Below, piece by piece: positions 36,602 through 48,320 of a DNA stretch of 64,000 bases (within the stretch, counting starts at the first letter, position 1; each line of letters opens with the position of its first letter). A program made the position numbers and the translations under genes. Source of the stretch: Davidsoniella eucalypti. Its lineage: Eukaryota > Ascomycota > Sordariomycetes > Microascales > Ceratocystidaceae. Under the pieces are notes generated by a model that was not told the DNA's origin, did not search any database, and was given only the letters and a program-made list of their open reading frames with translations. The stretch spans positions 1-64,000 of the forward strand of contig RMBW01000038.1 of the NCBI GenBank assembly GCA_004009845.1, given 5' to 3'.

Positions 36602-38626
36602 TTACCGATCACGAGTTGCCCGGCGACTAGCGCTAGGAGGGCGGCCAAGCATTGCGTGGCCTCCCATAGACAGAGGTCTAGACAGACGCTCCTCGCTCTG
36701 TACTTTTTCAACAGTGCTAGGCAGATCACGCTCAATTGTCTGACGCTCTAAGAAGCGTCTAGACATGGGAACACCAGATTGGGGAGGGACACCACTAAGG
36801 CGAGAGCCCATACGACGACGTGGAGGGCCAGAAGCCGCAGTATTGCTTCCACCTTCTATCGACTGTATCGGAACATTGGAACTATAGTCTCCTCCGCGCG
36901 TGGTGGGACGCGTGACCTCAGTAATGGCTCGAGATGGTGCACGCATACGAGGTTCATCGTCGTCTGATGCGATACCGGCAGTACCACGGCGTCCGCGCAG
37001 GAGCATGGAAGTACGGCGGCCGGATTCTTCGGGTTCTTCGGTGCCAGCTCTACGTGTCCGAAGTAGCATCGATGTCTTGCGACCAGAAGCCTCTTCGGGC
37101 TCTTCAGTTCCAGCCCGGCGACGAGACAAAAGCATAGATGATTTACGACCTTGGGCGGACTGTTGTGGATCAGGTGCAGGAGCAGGAAGGGATGGAGGAG
37201 GGCCGGTAGGTGACGTGGCATTGTATCTGGGCGAAGCAAGCGCAGGAGAGCTGAGCAACTTGTTTCTCCTTTCTTCAAACTTAGAGATGGCTCGGGGACT
37301 AGTCGGAATAGTAGCAGGTGATTGTTCTACGACCACATTCTGCCTACGCTGCGTCATGATTGAACTGAATCCCTTAATCATTGTGGGTGAAATCGGTGGC
37401 TCTTCGGCGGTCTCGATGGATTGTAAGATAATGTTGCTAGAAGGTCTTTGGCCAGACTCGCTGGATAAGGCGATACACAACTCAGTCAAGCAACGAACCA
37501 CGCCTTCGGCCTTGCGGCGAAGTTGACGGTCGGTTACTGTAGAGGAGCCTCCGAATCCAATAGAGCTAGCACCACTTGATATGGGACCTGGCTGGCCAGC
37601 TGTGCCCATCATTAAACTTAGACTCAGTGCATCAGTGGAAGCCAGTTCTAGAGCACGGTAGACCTCGTTGCTCACGCTCGGCTTGGCTTGTGCCAGAGCG
37701 GCATGCAGTAGCGAAGGAGTTTCTTTTTGAGACGAGGTGGTACTAGCGTTATCAGCATTATTATGCGAGCCTGTGTTGCTCAAAATTCCGTTGGTAGTGG
37801 GACGTTTTGGTGAAGACCCCGAGTTCGTAGTGGCAGCGGTGTGAGCAGTTGCTGGTCTATCGTCAGAAACCCGAGACATGGCAGAGCTAGAAGAATTGGG
37901 TAATTTTCCAGTCAACTCTAAGCGGTGAATACGAGACTTGAGATCGTCCAATTCGTCCCAGACAGTTGCAGGAGCAGCGCCAGTCGATGTAGTTGAATCA
38001 GTGCCTTCTTGTGTGTTGTGGTCCGGTTGAGAGGGTGAGGGGTGCTGCTGATTCTGGGGAGTCGTTGGCTGAGGAAGCGGGTGGTGAGTCAATTGGTCGG
38101 TAGTATTGCGAGAAGCAAGCGGTGACGAGTTGTAGGTTCTGCCATGGTAGGATGTGCCCGATTTGTAGTTCCCAGAGCGGCTTGTGACGATTGAGATGCC
38201 TTCGGACATAGAGGGTTTGCGACGACTGGTGTACTGTGGAGCATCAGTTGGGTTTGAGTCTTGGTGCACAAGGGAACGAGAGCCAGCCGAAGTATGAGCT
38301 CTAGTCGTAGAAGAGCGACGGCCAGAATCCTCGCCAACAACACTAGCGCCAGACGAAAGGTCGCGGGCAAGGCTGCGGTAGGTGAGAGTTCGTGGCGGGC
38401 CGACGGCTGACTGGGTGTCATCGTTGGAACGAGATCCGCGGGTGCGAGATGTTTCTTGCTGATCTGAGAGACGGCGGGAGACACGAGGTGGCGATTGTGG
38501 GACAGCGTGCGATGGAATAACAGATGAGAGAGGGCGTCGATGCGAGGCGCGAGAAACGCGATTCTGAGATGGTGATTGTGTTAGCCACGGATGGGTGAAT
38601 GTTGAGTGGTGCGTCGACTCTGCCAT
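36602..38626 (-). CDS. Ser/Arg-rich conserved fungal protein ('LPXTG-domain' type), 674 aa
   Basis: A single exon from ATG 38626 (MAESTHHSTFTHPWL) to TAA 36602. The frame stays open further upstream, but this ATG follows a low-quality Leu/Ser-rich stretch and gives a clean start. The N-terminal 270 residues are Ser/Arg/Thr-rich and disordered. A conserved-looking core holds VWDELDDLKSRIHRLELTGK (short coiled coil), then LPNSSSSAMS, LLHAALAQAKPSVS, YRALELASTDALSLSLMMG, AGQPGPISSG and RQLRRKAEGVVRCLTELC. The C-terminus has three near-identical repeats of SMLL(S/R)xRRAGTEEPEE followed by a basic Ser/Arg tail. I recognise the core as a family conserved in filamentous ascomycetes, often labelled 'LPXTG-domain'. 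Its function is unknown to me, and the label does not imply bacterial sortase anchoring. Confidence 0.82.
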   Translation of the reverse strand: MAESTHHSTFTHPWLTQSPSQNRVSRASHRRPLSSVIPSHAVPQSPPRVSRRLSDQQETSRTRGSRSNDDTQSAVGPPRTLTYRSLARDLSSGASVVGEDSGRRSSTTRAHTSAGSRSLVHQDSNPTDAPQYTSRRKPSMSEGISIVTSRSGNYKSGTSYHGRTYNSSPLASRNTTDQLTHHPLPQPTTPQNQQHPSPSQPDHNTQEGTDSTTSTGAAPATVWDELDDLKSRIHRLELTGKLPNSSSSAMSRVSDDRPATAHTAATTNSGSSPKRPTTNGILSNTGSHNNADNASTTSSQKETPSLLHAALAQAKPSVSNEVYRALELASTDALSLSLMMGTAGQPGPISSGASSIGFGGSSTVTDRQLRRKAEGVVRCLTELCIALSSESGQRPSSNIILQSIETAEEPPISPTMIKGFSSIMTQRRQNVVVEQSPATIPTSPRAISKFEERRNKLLSSPALASPRYNATSPTGPPPSLPAPAPDPQQSAQGRKSSMLLSRRRAGTEEPEEASGRKTSMLLRTRRAGTEEPEESGRRTSMLLRGRRGTAGIASDDDEPRMRAPSRAITEVTRPTTRGGDYSSNVPIQSIEGGSNTAASGPPRRRMGSRLSGVPPQSGVPMSRRFLERQTIERDLPSTVEKVQSEERLSRPLSMGGHAMLGRPPSASRRATRDR
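36980..37150 (-). repeat. Coding tandem repeat, three copies of SMLLxxRRAGTEEPEE
   Basis: Within the 674-aa protein, three consecutive units of about 21 residues read G(R)K(S/T)SMLL(S/R)xRRAGTEEPEE. The third is degenerate after SMLLRGRR. Each unit has an Arg-Arg-Xaa-Ser/Thr-like basic site before Ser-Met-Leu-Leu, which could be phosphorylated. Approximate boundaries. Confidence 0.85.
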
Positions 38627-39542
38627 GGCGACGACAGAAACGAATTGATGGTGATAATTTGCGTAGAATGGGTGACGGAATTGTGCAAGAGCAAAAGAGA
38701 TTTGAAAAGCAAAGATCAAGACTAATGCCGGGGCGCAAGGGAGAGAAGACGAAGATAATGAAAAGCGCGAAGAATGGAATTGTGCAAGATGATAGACGGT
38801 GGCAAAAGAAACAGCAGCGAGGGATAAATCGGATGCAATCAATAATGAACGAGAACAAGCAACCAAGCGTCAAACAAGACTCTCCGCGAAACAATAGCGC
38901 AAAAAATGAATGATAATAATAATTATCGAAAATGAATGCTTCGGGGAAACAACGCGAGGGAGCGTCGCAGTTACAGTAGTAGTAGCAGAAGACAATATTG
39001 AAAGTAATAGAAACCGCTGCTATCATCAAATCACAGAGCGTGTTTCATTTCAATCAATTACCTGTCGGGCCCCTAGTGCCTTTGTCTTTCTCTAAAAGGC
39101 TCAGTGGTGTCGCCACCGTCAGTGATGCACCAGGCCCTTGGTCACAGTCACAGCACTATATCACCCGTACGATTGCCCTATAATTGGATGCCATGGCAAA
39201 TTCCCAGAGCCCTCGCAGCGCTAGCTACAGGCTCCAGCTATAGGCTCAAACTATGGCATTAAAACAGTGGTCTTGCAGGCCTGAATCGATGCGTAAGCCC
39301 TGGTTGGTCGCGTTGGGTTACATTGTCAAATCGAACAGATCAGTTCGTTACCTTCGACAGGGCCAAGAGAGATGGAAAGAAGAAGCCCTTCTCCGAGAAA
39401 AAGCCCAAGCGCTATCTTCCAGGCCTGTACAAGACCTGGCCCAGGCTTTATTGCGCTGCTGCTTTCGCTTTACCTTGAGCTGGACCTAGCAAGCCCTGGC
39501 TAGTCCTTTTTTGACAGACGATCCCTGCCACTGGGCTGTATT
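38627..39542. other. Intergenic, 5' flank of the Ser/Arg-rich gene
   Basis: About 0.9 kb. 38630-39000 is A/G-rich and would include the leader of the 674-aa protein gene. 39090-39480 is more GC-rich with several CAGTGAC/GTCACAG-like half-sites. A final exon of the neighbouring 39543-41828 gene may be hidden here (see that entry). No separate gene recognised. Confidence 0.4.
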
Positions 39543-41828
39543 CTATAGAGAACGCCAAAAAAAAAATGGAAAATCAAGGGCTTGGGAGCATCGAGATACG
39601 CAACAAAAGGACATCTGGGAAGTAAAACAAATTGACATCGAGATATTAGGGGAAGGAAGAGTGGGATGTATTGCATGATCAAATATGCACGAAAGAATAT
39701 TGGGTTTTTCTTTTCTACTTACTGTAGCGGTGGTGGGGGGTCTATTGTCGTCAGAGAATAATCCTGCATCATCATATGCAGCAGCCGATGTGCGACCGCT
39801 ATCTTCGCGTGCTATCTTGAGGAACATGTCGCCTGTATCCTCAGTATCAATAGCAGAGTCCTGCTCATGACGTGAATACTCGACGGGCGCCATGATGAGA
39901 GGGATGTCGTCAGTACGGCCTTCGAGTGCGTAAAGAGCCTTTTTACGCGGGTTTTTCTCGTATTCAGGACCTTCGATTCCTGTGTCGTCTTCGGGAAGTG
40001 CTATGGCTGCTGCAGTATCGAGTGATAGGCTCTTACGAGCACCTGATGAACGAAAGGCACGAATAGGTGGAACCTTGACCCCAGAGTTTGAGCCAGTTGG
40101 GCTCACAGTCGATGCAGGACTTGGTGGTGTAGGCTTGAATGCTACAGGAGGACGGGAAACTGAAATTCTCTTTTCCTCTGATGCACTTTTTGAGTGAGCC
40201 AATATACGCTCTGTTGATGATGCCCGATCCGTTCTTGTAGACGACGGTGCTGCGTCCGTCTTAGGACTAGAGCCTCCACTAGTGCTTGCTGCTTCGACTG
40301 CAGCTTGGATGCGATGCGATCTTAGGGATATAGGAGGCGCCCTTGATCCTGTGCTCGTGGTTCCAGATGAGATGAAGCTACGCCGGTTTGCACCCTTGGC
40401 AACAGTAACAAGCGTATCGGGTACTTGCTCTGGCGCTAGAGATTGAGACAAAGATGGTATATTAGAAGTTGTAGAGGCTGGAGGCTCGACAAATGTCACC
40501 TGTGTTGTACGTGGTGATGTCGGGAAAGACGCAGGCCGCTTGGCTACAACTAGAATTGGTGTAGGCTGCTTGCTGGTCTCAATTGCTGAAGTTGATGATC
40601 TAACTCGAGAGCTTTGCGTTGGTTGTTGTGAATGCGGAGCTGAATGCTTCTGGGCAGATTGCTGTTCTATCAGGTTGGCGTCGACCTGCTTTGGCGACTG
40701 GACCAGTTGTTGTGAATCACGGGGTTTCTTCAAAGCCGACTGAAGCTTGTGTGGCATGGAGCTTGAGCTCAATGCAGGGGACTGTTCAAGACTTGGCGCA
40801 GATGCTGATGCTGAGATAGCGGTCACGATAGACGGGGCAGCCTTGGGATGATCAACTTGCAAGGGCCCTGCCGGAGCTGTGAAAGATTTTAGAAGTGAAG
40901 GCGGGCCTTTAGGTGGCACGTTCTCGGATTTTCCTCTGCGATGACTCTTAGACACTACAGACGAGCGAGTGACTGGTGGAGGAGGTGGCGGGGGCGGTAA
41001 TGGTAATGAAATTATGGCATCATTTGTGGATGGTGCCGGTGTAGGTAGATCACGATTCAAGAAGGCCGGAAGATGTGGCTTTCCACTGGTCAGGTCAGCA
41101 AACCGGAAAGTCGGCAACTTAGACGAATTATGGTTTTGACGATGAGCGTGCAGGCTGGAAGAATGCGATGAATCCAAGTCAAGGGCGTGAAAAGTCTGTG
41201 CGGACTGTAGCTCCTGTTGCTGTGATCGTAAAAAGGGCAGACGGGTGAAAGAAGAGGTGGCGGAAGCAATCTGACTAGTTAGATCGTCTTCCAAGTGCGA
41301 TGTGGATGCCGAGAACAGAGATGATGAAAAAACTGCAGTGCTCTGAGTCGCATTAGTAGCGGCAGTGGTGTTTGTGCGCGCAGTGGCAAACGACCTTGGA
41401 GAAGACGGTGTGGTGAAGAGATTGCCGACGGATGTGGCAGCTGACCTAACAGCTGCTGCACCACTAGCACTAGTATTAGTGTGGCCGTTTATCTTTGTTT
41501 GGTATGTCTGCGAGAATCCGGATGTTGTGGTGGCCAAAGTGGCTGTTGTCAAGGAGGACTGCAGCGAATTCCGCTTTGAGCTGCCGTCGTTGCTGATAGA
41601 GTTGGGCGATCCTTGAGATTTTGCTTTTTTGTACGAAAGGTCCGTGAAGGTAGAAAGAGCCAGGGCCTTATTTGAGCTCATTATTGATGCAATAGGGGCG
41701 CTATTGCTCTCGAAGACGGCACCTGACATGCAAATAGGACTCTCAACCAATACGGATCCCATTCCCAATATGGCGCCAGACGCAGAGTCATCCTGCTCCG
41801 GCAGTGTTGAAGTCCCAGCGCAAGCCAT
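39543..41828 (-). CDS. Ser/Thr/Pro-rich conserved-type hypothetical protein (about 700+ aa)
   Basis: A long open frame begins at ATG 41828 (MACAGTSTLPEQ) and runs to a stop at 39543. A strong donor (ACA|GTAAGTAG at 39722) lies in frame 702 codons in. The reading beyond it (Cys/Phe/His-rich, PFFFWRSL end) looks intronic, so the real C-terminus is probably in a further exon that I could not fix. The N-terminus (LGMGSVLVESPICMSGAVFE, then APIASIMSSNKALALSTFTD) looks conserved and ordered. The rest is Ser-rich with a PPPPPPPP tract, a SHRRGKSE site, and a conserved-looking end (YALEGRTDDIPLIMAP, DTGDMFLKIAREDSGR, FSDDNRPPTTAT). It resembles cytosolic or nuclear phosphoproteins of filamentous fungi. 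I do not know its function. Confidence 0.65.
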   Translation of the reverse strand: MACAGTSTLPEQDDSASGAILGMGSVLVESPICMSGAVFESNSAPIASIMSSNKALALSTFTDLSYKKAKSQGSPNSISNDGSSKRNSLQSSLTTATLATTTSGFSQTYQTKINGHTNTSASGAAAVRSAATSVGNLFTTPSSPRSFATARTNTTAATNATQSTAVFSSSLFSASTSHLEDDLTSQIASATSSFTRLPFLRSQQQELQSAQTFHALDLDSSHSSSLHAHRQNHNSSKLPTFRFADLTSGKPHLPAFLNRDLPTPAPSTNDAIISLPLPPPPPPPPVTRSSVVSKSHRRGKSENVPPKGPPSLLKSFTAPAGPLQVDHPKAAPSIVTAISASASAPSLEQSPALSSSSMPHKLQSALKKPRDSQQLVQSPKQVDANLIEQQSAQKHSAPHSQQPTQSSRVRSSTSAIETSKQPTPILVVAKRPASFPTSPRTTQVTFVEPPASTTSNIPSLSQSLAPEQVPDTLVTVAKGANRRSFISSGTTSTGSRAPPISLRSHRIQAAVEAASTSGGSSPKTDAAPSSTRTDRASSTERILAHSKSASEEKRISVSRPPVAFKPTPPSPASTVSPTGSNSGVKVPPIRAFRSSGARKSLSLDTAAAIALPEDDTGIEGPEYEKNPRKKALYALEGRTDDIPLIMAPVEYSRHEQDSAIDTEDTGDMFLKIAREDSGRTSAAAYDDAGLFSDDNRPPTTATVSRKEKPNILSCIFDHAIHPTLPSPNISMSICFTSQMSFCCVSRCSQALDFPFFFWRSL

Positions 41829-44800
41829 GAGGCTGGCTTTTTGAGTCTTCACTCGCTGGAGTGATGGTTCACGGAACAGATACGGAGGCTTCAGATATCG
41901 AGTAGGGACGCCGGACTAGCTATAGAAACAATATGTTGACCCGGCGGCGTTCGTGTCGTCAAAATGTTGTTTCAAATTGTCGTTAGTTTGACGTTTAGGT
42001 GGTGGTTGGTGCGCCGTCAATAATGTTTGCCAATCGTTGTTTGTGTGAGGGTAGAAATTCTATACAGTTTTGGCTCTATAAATTACAGAGAAAAATCACC
42101 GGTCAGTATCAAATAAGCTGTGGTAGAAGCAAGCCGTCAAGGCTTTTCTATAGAGAAAATGCCCTAGTAATACTAGCAGCAGCACTAGTGACAGCAGGAA
42201 GGAAGTGCTGATTCACAAAAACAAAGGCTTCCTATGGAGACGGAAGGTTAATGACATTGTAGCTATAGCTTCACTTACCCAAATGCGTAAAACAATGCGA
42301 GCTAGGAGATATGCCTTTCAGAGCCGGATATATACGTCAAAGTAAGTGGCCATGTATCGTATTAATGGTTTGTACACGCAGTATATCCCAATAGTGCAGG
42401 TTCTATACAATATTACTAAAAAGTGAGTGTACTGCGGTGATATTTAATCTGCGTGTCTTAGTTCTCTATTTCCGTAGATTTCGAGACGACTCATCGAGGG
42501 TCCTACAAGCAAATTATAACACTTTGCAGGATATCTATGCATCTACAGAAAGCGGGAACAAGCGATTCGACAGACGATAGCCACACGGCAGTTGATGACA
42601 GGTTGTGGAATTGAAGGGCTACAAGCTTTCAAGATAGCACAGCAATGGCGAATGTCGACTGACGTATGAGCAGTAGCTGGGAAACCCCACTTTATGGCTA
42701 TTGGAATCGAATCTCAGTGGAATGGTTCTGGAAGAAAATAATGTAGTGAAATGCACTTGGTCGACAAGAGGTAATGGATATGTTTCGTATGATGATGTCG
42801 AGACTTATCGACTAGCGAAGACAGGTTGACTTGATTGTATGGTCGTGGTCGAAGTGATTGATGGTAGTCCAAAGGGGTTGTGTAAAAGGTTTCCAGTCAA
42901 TATGATGGGCGGGTTGCGGGCAAGCGAGTATTAGAACGGGTAAATAAAAGGACGAGAAAAATTCGCTGCATGAAGCCGCAGGACAGGTGACAAGAATTAG
43001 GAATTACAGAAGAAGAAGTGAACACCGACTGTGCCTTTCTAGTAGACAAAAAAATGAAAGAAGAAAGAAGCTCTGGATCGGTTTGTTTGGAAGCGAAACC
43101 AGAAGTGGACAAACAACAAAACAGCTGAAAAGAGAGAAAATCGGAATTGAAGAGTGAGAAAAAAAAAATGGAAGTGGAACATTGAAAGTCAAAAACAAAG
43201 CAGTCGCCAAATCAAGCAGGCGACAGGAAGATTGAAGTTCAAATGTGGGATCTCCAGTGTGGTCTTGCCAGGCCCGCCTAGCGGCAAGCAAATAGTTACC
43301 GGGGAGCAGAGTAGTTGCTGCCAGAAAGCAGAAAGGAGGGGATCGATCACGAACTGTAAACAAACCGCACTAAACTGGGCAGTTGCATATGGGCTTTTGT
43401 GGTAGTGCAGACTTTTTTCCCATCGTTTTGACGGCTGTTGCTGTTTCCGTGATACGTTGGGGATTCTGTGCTCCCACATACAGGCTTATCTCACCATAGT
43501 TACTATCATTCAATCTCTCGTCCACGAGCTACCATACCTATGGTTCTCTATCTTCTTCGCTATACTCTGTCTTGACTCGTCAACGCGTGTAGACACCGTC
43601 GCCCGTCCACCATCATCTCGTCAGTCGTGCTGCTCTGAGAATATAATGTTTCGAAGCCCTGGCTCGCTCTCGTTTGTACCCTGCCGGTATCCCAGTAGCA
43701 CCACATAGGCTTCCTTTTGCCAACAGCTTGATTCCATGTCGCCCGTCTAGGGTTTCAATCCTGATAATTCAACACAGCAGCCACTTTCTGGGTCGTGAGC
43801 GCAGAAGATGCTGAGATACTGCTACGCCCTTCTCTTGCAGCCGGTGGTGTCCATTCCACCGCTACCGTTCTACATAACACATATTGATTGTAGCACTTGG
43901 TATCGGGCTTTCAAATATAGCCTGCGGTGCGAAGGGAGGCGCGGCCCGCCCTTCACTGCAACTAACATCCAACATTCAATGAGGCACTGAGCCACATGCA
44001 AATATCAGACTTGCTACTAGTTACACTAGCTGCAGAATTGGTCGGAACCAGAAGTGAGGGGCTTCGTTGCTAGATTAGCAGCAGATGTACTTGTGACTAT
44101 GACTATCCCATCCCATCCATCCGCCAAAATGCTTGCGCTCAACATTCTTTTATGAATGGACGGTATCCCATCACTGGTAAAAAATGAAAAGAAAAAAAGC
44201 GAAACTGGTCATATGCAATGCATCCTCTGCTTCTGATGCTACGATTGCTTGCTTGCTCTGCGTACTTGCATGCATCAAAGTGTGCATGCGCACTTTGCTC
44301 ACAATCCTTCAAGCTCGTCAACAGTCAATCCCTTTCGCACTCGATCTGTCTTCTTGCTTCGTCTCGTTTCTTTTGTCTGTGGTCTTCTCCTCTCCATCCT
44401 AGTTCAAACTATAAAGAAGCTTGAGCATTCTCGCTCCAAGACTCCCATATATTTCCTCCCTGTTCAGGATATATACAAATGTATATTACAAACAGTCAGG
44501 AGTATGCTTTGAGTAGTTATACTAGTGCCTTTTTCCTGTAGCAAGCTAACCTGATCCTGAGTAATTATCCCCCGGAACCTCTAATTACTATTTACTAGTA
44601 AATATTGGTATCGTTTTCAAGGGCATACAACTATTCCAACTAAGATACATGGGTTGAGAGCTAGAATCTTGCAGACCAAGATCGCGTTTTCCTCCTTACC
44701 AACACACAATTATATTGTACATACATATCTGTACACATTGATCAAGCAGAGTCCTTCTTGACGCGAAGCCCCTCGATGTCAAATACCTTGTTGATGCACA

Positions 44801-46999
44801 GATAAAGATATCCAGTGTATAGGGGCCATATGCAAGGTCACATTTTCATAAGGGTCTCACACGAGTCACCGTGACGTTTATCTCCATCTACCGTAAGAAA
44901 AAAAAAGTTTACTATCTCTTCCATCTAAATATGTACCTATCAATGTTCTGAATGATATGTACCACAGATTATTTAAGAATAGTAAAATTATAGAGCCTTG
45001 TACATAATTTTTAGCACATATGAGGGAAGGATTACTAATTTTTTTTCTTATATTTCTACACCTCCTATAACACTTCCGACCACAACTTCTATCTAAACCC
45101 TTTCTATTTGTAGTAGCCAGTTACTCTTAGTTTCTAGGAATTATTTTTTTTGGCTGAGAAATATTTCTCGTGTCTTTGCTAGGTTGAATTTTCTGTGATT
45201 TTGATGATAAATATACCGATCAACCAAGAAAAAAAGCCTTTCAACTTGCAATCTATCAACCATCAGCAGCAAAGTACAACTAGAAAAAGAACGCTTAACA
45301 AATACTATTTGTTGAGCTAACGGATTAGGGTTATGTCCCTAGATAGCATAAAATACTCTTTTCTAATTGGGACGAGTTTTCTCTCAGTAGATGGAGATAA
45401 AAGTCGCGGTAACTTGAGATAAACCCTCCAATAATGTTTTCAAGGCACAAAGTTATTCGTGGCTACAAAGGAAGCAAAAAAAGTAGCAAGATAAGCAGAT
45501 CAGTAGTCACGCCACCGGCCAAATTATCCCCTGAGCTTCCCAAACCAATATTATCAGAATATATCTGGTTCTCGCCACAACTCTAACACTTCGTTAAATG
45601 TATGTAATGTAATGTGCATATAGAGTGCATGCAGTGTCGGCTCTTAATCTGTTTCTATGTCTCTAACGTGGAGCATGCAGCTCCGTAACCGAAAAAAGAG
45701 AAAGAAAAAAGACTAAGACATGCAAAGTCCAAGCACCGTCGATCTCTCTACTATAGCTCATATTTGGATGCCATTTAGTTACAATCGTTGTTACTTGTTA
45801 CTACATCCAGTAACACCTTCCATTGGCCTTGACTAAACATGCAACGCTTGTCTACGGACAATTAACAAGGATAACCCATATCAAGTAGATAGATTGAGAG
45901 GCAGTACAGGTGTATGTTTATATTGTAGATATAGTAGATCTTCCACTGAATATCACGAATATGATTATCAATGAGGAAACTAATTTCTACAGCTGAGTTC
46001 ATAAGACGGGCAGATATTCCAGAAACGCACTACTGCGCTTTTAGCGGGAGCCTGATACATCGTATGCGAGGGACATTTCCGATCTATAATCTTTTTAATT
46101 TTTTTTATTAAGGTAGAAATAGAGCTTTAATAGGTTCCCAACGAGGAGCTTTCCGGAAAGGATTAGCAGTTGAAATGTGAAGGAATACATAACGAAACTA
46201 TAACAAATGTTCTGTATCTCAGTGGCCTGTCACTATTGAGAAGTATGTTATCCTTCACCCTACATTGTATATATACTAGTATTAGTTCAGGGCTGTGTAT
46301 CTTAGGATGCCGAGGTACTACATCTGTACATAGCTGTCTCAAAACCTGCAAGCATTTTATAGCTCCTTGTATCATAAACCCTCTTAGAACAGTATGGTTA
46401 CTACCTGGCATCTACCTTCTGCAGAACTTCGTGAGAGAGGCTGCCCAAAACCCTCAGACGCACTACGATAAGTATAGGGTGGACTTCAGTAGTCGTTTTT
46501 GCATCAACTATCTCATGCGAGGTCGGCCAGGCGTATAACCACGGCGCCATGGGGACGAAGACCCGTGCTATTTGTGGTGAAGTACAAAGTCCCTTGAATT
46601 AAGCAAGATTATTAAGCCACAGTCTCAATAGTGAAACACGGCTTGATATGGTGTTTGCAAAAGTAGATGGCGGGAAATATTACCAATCTTTTTAGTACCA
46701 CTAAATTATGTGGAATATTCCGTCCCTAGTTCTGGCTAGACAACATTCTATGAACGTAAATTATAGGGTTAAATTAGCAGCTATAGGGTTATGCGTCACA
46801 CCAAATAATTATCGATTTTGCTATCAAGCTATTGAAGAAACATCAAGTGATTGATGAATTATGTTATCTAGATATATATTTTCTGGCGAAAACAACATCA
46901 CTGTGAGCCAGCCTTTGTTATTCCAAAAATAACTACTAACATAGTTCAGGGATCACCGTCATATCATCTACGCCGGAAAAAACCCCAGTTGCATTCGGA
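41829..46999. other. Intergenic 5.2 kb, no gene recognised
   Basis: A large gap between the Ser/Thr/Pro-rich gene and TPT1. 44870-45250 and 46080-46120 are strongly AT-rich. Isolated telomere-like TTAGGG or TAGGGTTA words occur at about 45325, 46765 and 46785 but never in tandem. Frames such as 43004-43363 (-) and 46170-46538 (+) have no motifs or splice support. No RNA gene found. Confidence 0.45.
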
Positions 47000-48102
47000 A
47001 TGGCCGACTCTCACAGTGACAAACTTGAAGTACCTGCTTACGATGCTAGTGGTGTAACATCACCAGAAAACAAAACATCTGGCGAAAACGGTAGCCATGA
47101 TGGCGGTCGTAGGGGTAGACGTGGGGGCAAACGAGGCTCTGCGAGTCGAGAAGAGAAGGTGTCGAGAGCCTTATCGAAGCTGCTGAGACACCAAGCCTCC
47201 AATGCTGGGATCAAACTCGACGCTGAAGGCTACGCACCGTTAGATAAAGTGGTGAGTCGTATACCTTTCTTTTGATCTTAATCTCCCGGTGTGACTTACT
47301 TTATATGCTGTGTGTATTCTCTTCTCCAGGCAACGAAGAGACAAGAAGGCACACAGAGTAGAAAATATAAAGTGTGGCTATACATGGAATGAGAGGAATC
47401 GATGATTTAAGATGTCTGAGGCGTTCTATAACACTAACATGACAATAGCTTGCGTGGAACTCTCTCAAGTCCGAGAAAGTCACAGTGGAAGACGTCAAAA
47501 TATGCACTCGGGATAATGCCAAGCAGCGGTTTTCCATGAAGCCCAACCCAGAAACCAACCCAGCCGCCGACATAGAAGACTCCGGTGATGCCCTGCACTG
47601 GCTCATCCGTGCCAATCAAGGACATAGCATTAAACTAGAATCCAGTGCCCTGATGACCGAGATAACACTGGCTGCGGGTAACATACCCGCCGTCATAGTT
47701 CACGGCACGTATTTTGCCTTTTGGGCACCGATTCTACAGGCCGGTGGTCTGAGCCGTATGAATCGCAATCACGTCCACTGCGCCACAGGAATTCCCGGTT
47801 CGGATACGGGCGTCATTAGTGGCATGCGCAAGGACGCCGAAGTACTGGTGTATATAGATATAGAGGCTACACTGCGTGATGAGGCTATGCAATGGTGGTT
47901 GAGCAGCAACGGTGTAGTGCTGACCGAGGGTAATAAGGACGGCTTTGTTCCTTGCAAGTATTTCAAGAAGGCGAAGGGCATCAAAAAGGACGTCGGCGTG
48001 TTAATGGAAAATGGAGAAAAGGTTGCCGACCTGCCGGCTGATCTGGTGCTACGGGTACCACAGGGGAAGAATAGGGCGCGGAAGAATCAAGATGAGAAGT
48101 AA
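47000..48102 (+). CDS. TPT1: tRNA 2'-phosphotransferase Tpt1/KptA (301 aa)
   Basis: Two exons, 47000-47251 and 47449-48102, joined by a 197-nt intron (GTGAGT donor, ACTAAC branch, AATAG acceptor) at PLDKV-LAWNSLKSE. Tpt1 removes the 2'-phosphate left at the tRNA splice junction by the fungal ligase, transferring it to NAD+. Family marks are RALSKLLRHQAS near residue 56, YAPLDKVLAW, VKICTRDNAKQRFSM, IRANQGHS, VHGTYFAFW, GLSRMNRNHVHCATG and the C-terminal VLTEGNKDGFVPCKYF. The Arg, His, Arg and Arg catalytic set of the family is present in LLRHQ, IRANQGHS and SRMNRNHVH. The N-terminal 50 residues are a basic Gly/Arg-rich extension. Tail to tail with the dsRBD protein, 218 bp apart. Confidence 0.95.
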
Positions 48103-48320
48103 GCATTAGTAAGATATTGTCTAAGAAAATTGTCTATTGTAGATTTGAAATTATATATCGTGAAATGTATGCGTACTATGGATATTTGAGACTATAGATA
48201 AAAACCAAAACCCCTAACAAACAAAAAAAACGCCGTTATGAAGATCGAGAGGCTAGATACAGTATGGGCCACACAGGGAACCGCCACTACCACGATGATA
48301 GGCCTTTACATTTTTCAATG

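Noticed and set aside
45320..46800. Telomere-like TTAGGG words
   Set aside because: Isolated single occurrences, not tandem, so no telomere or interstitial telomeric array.
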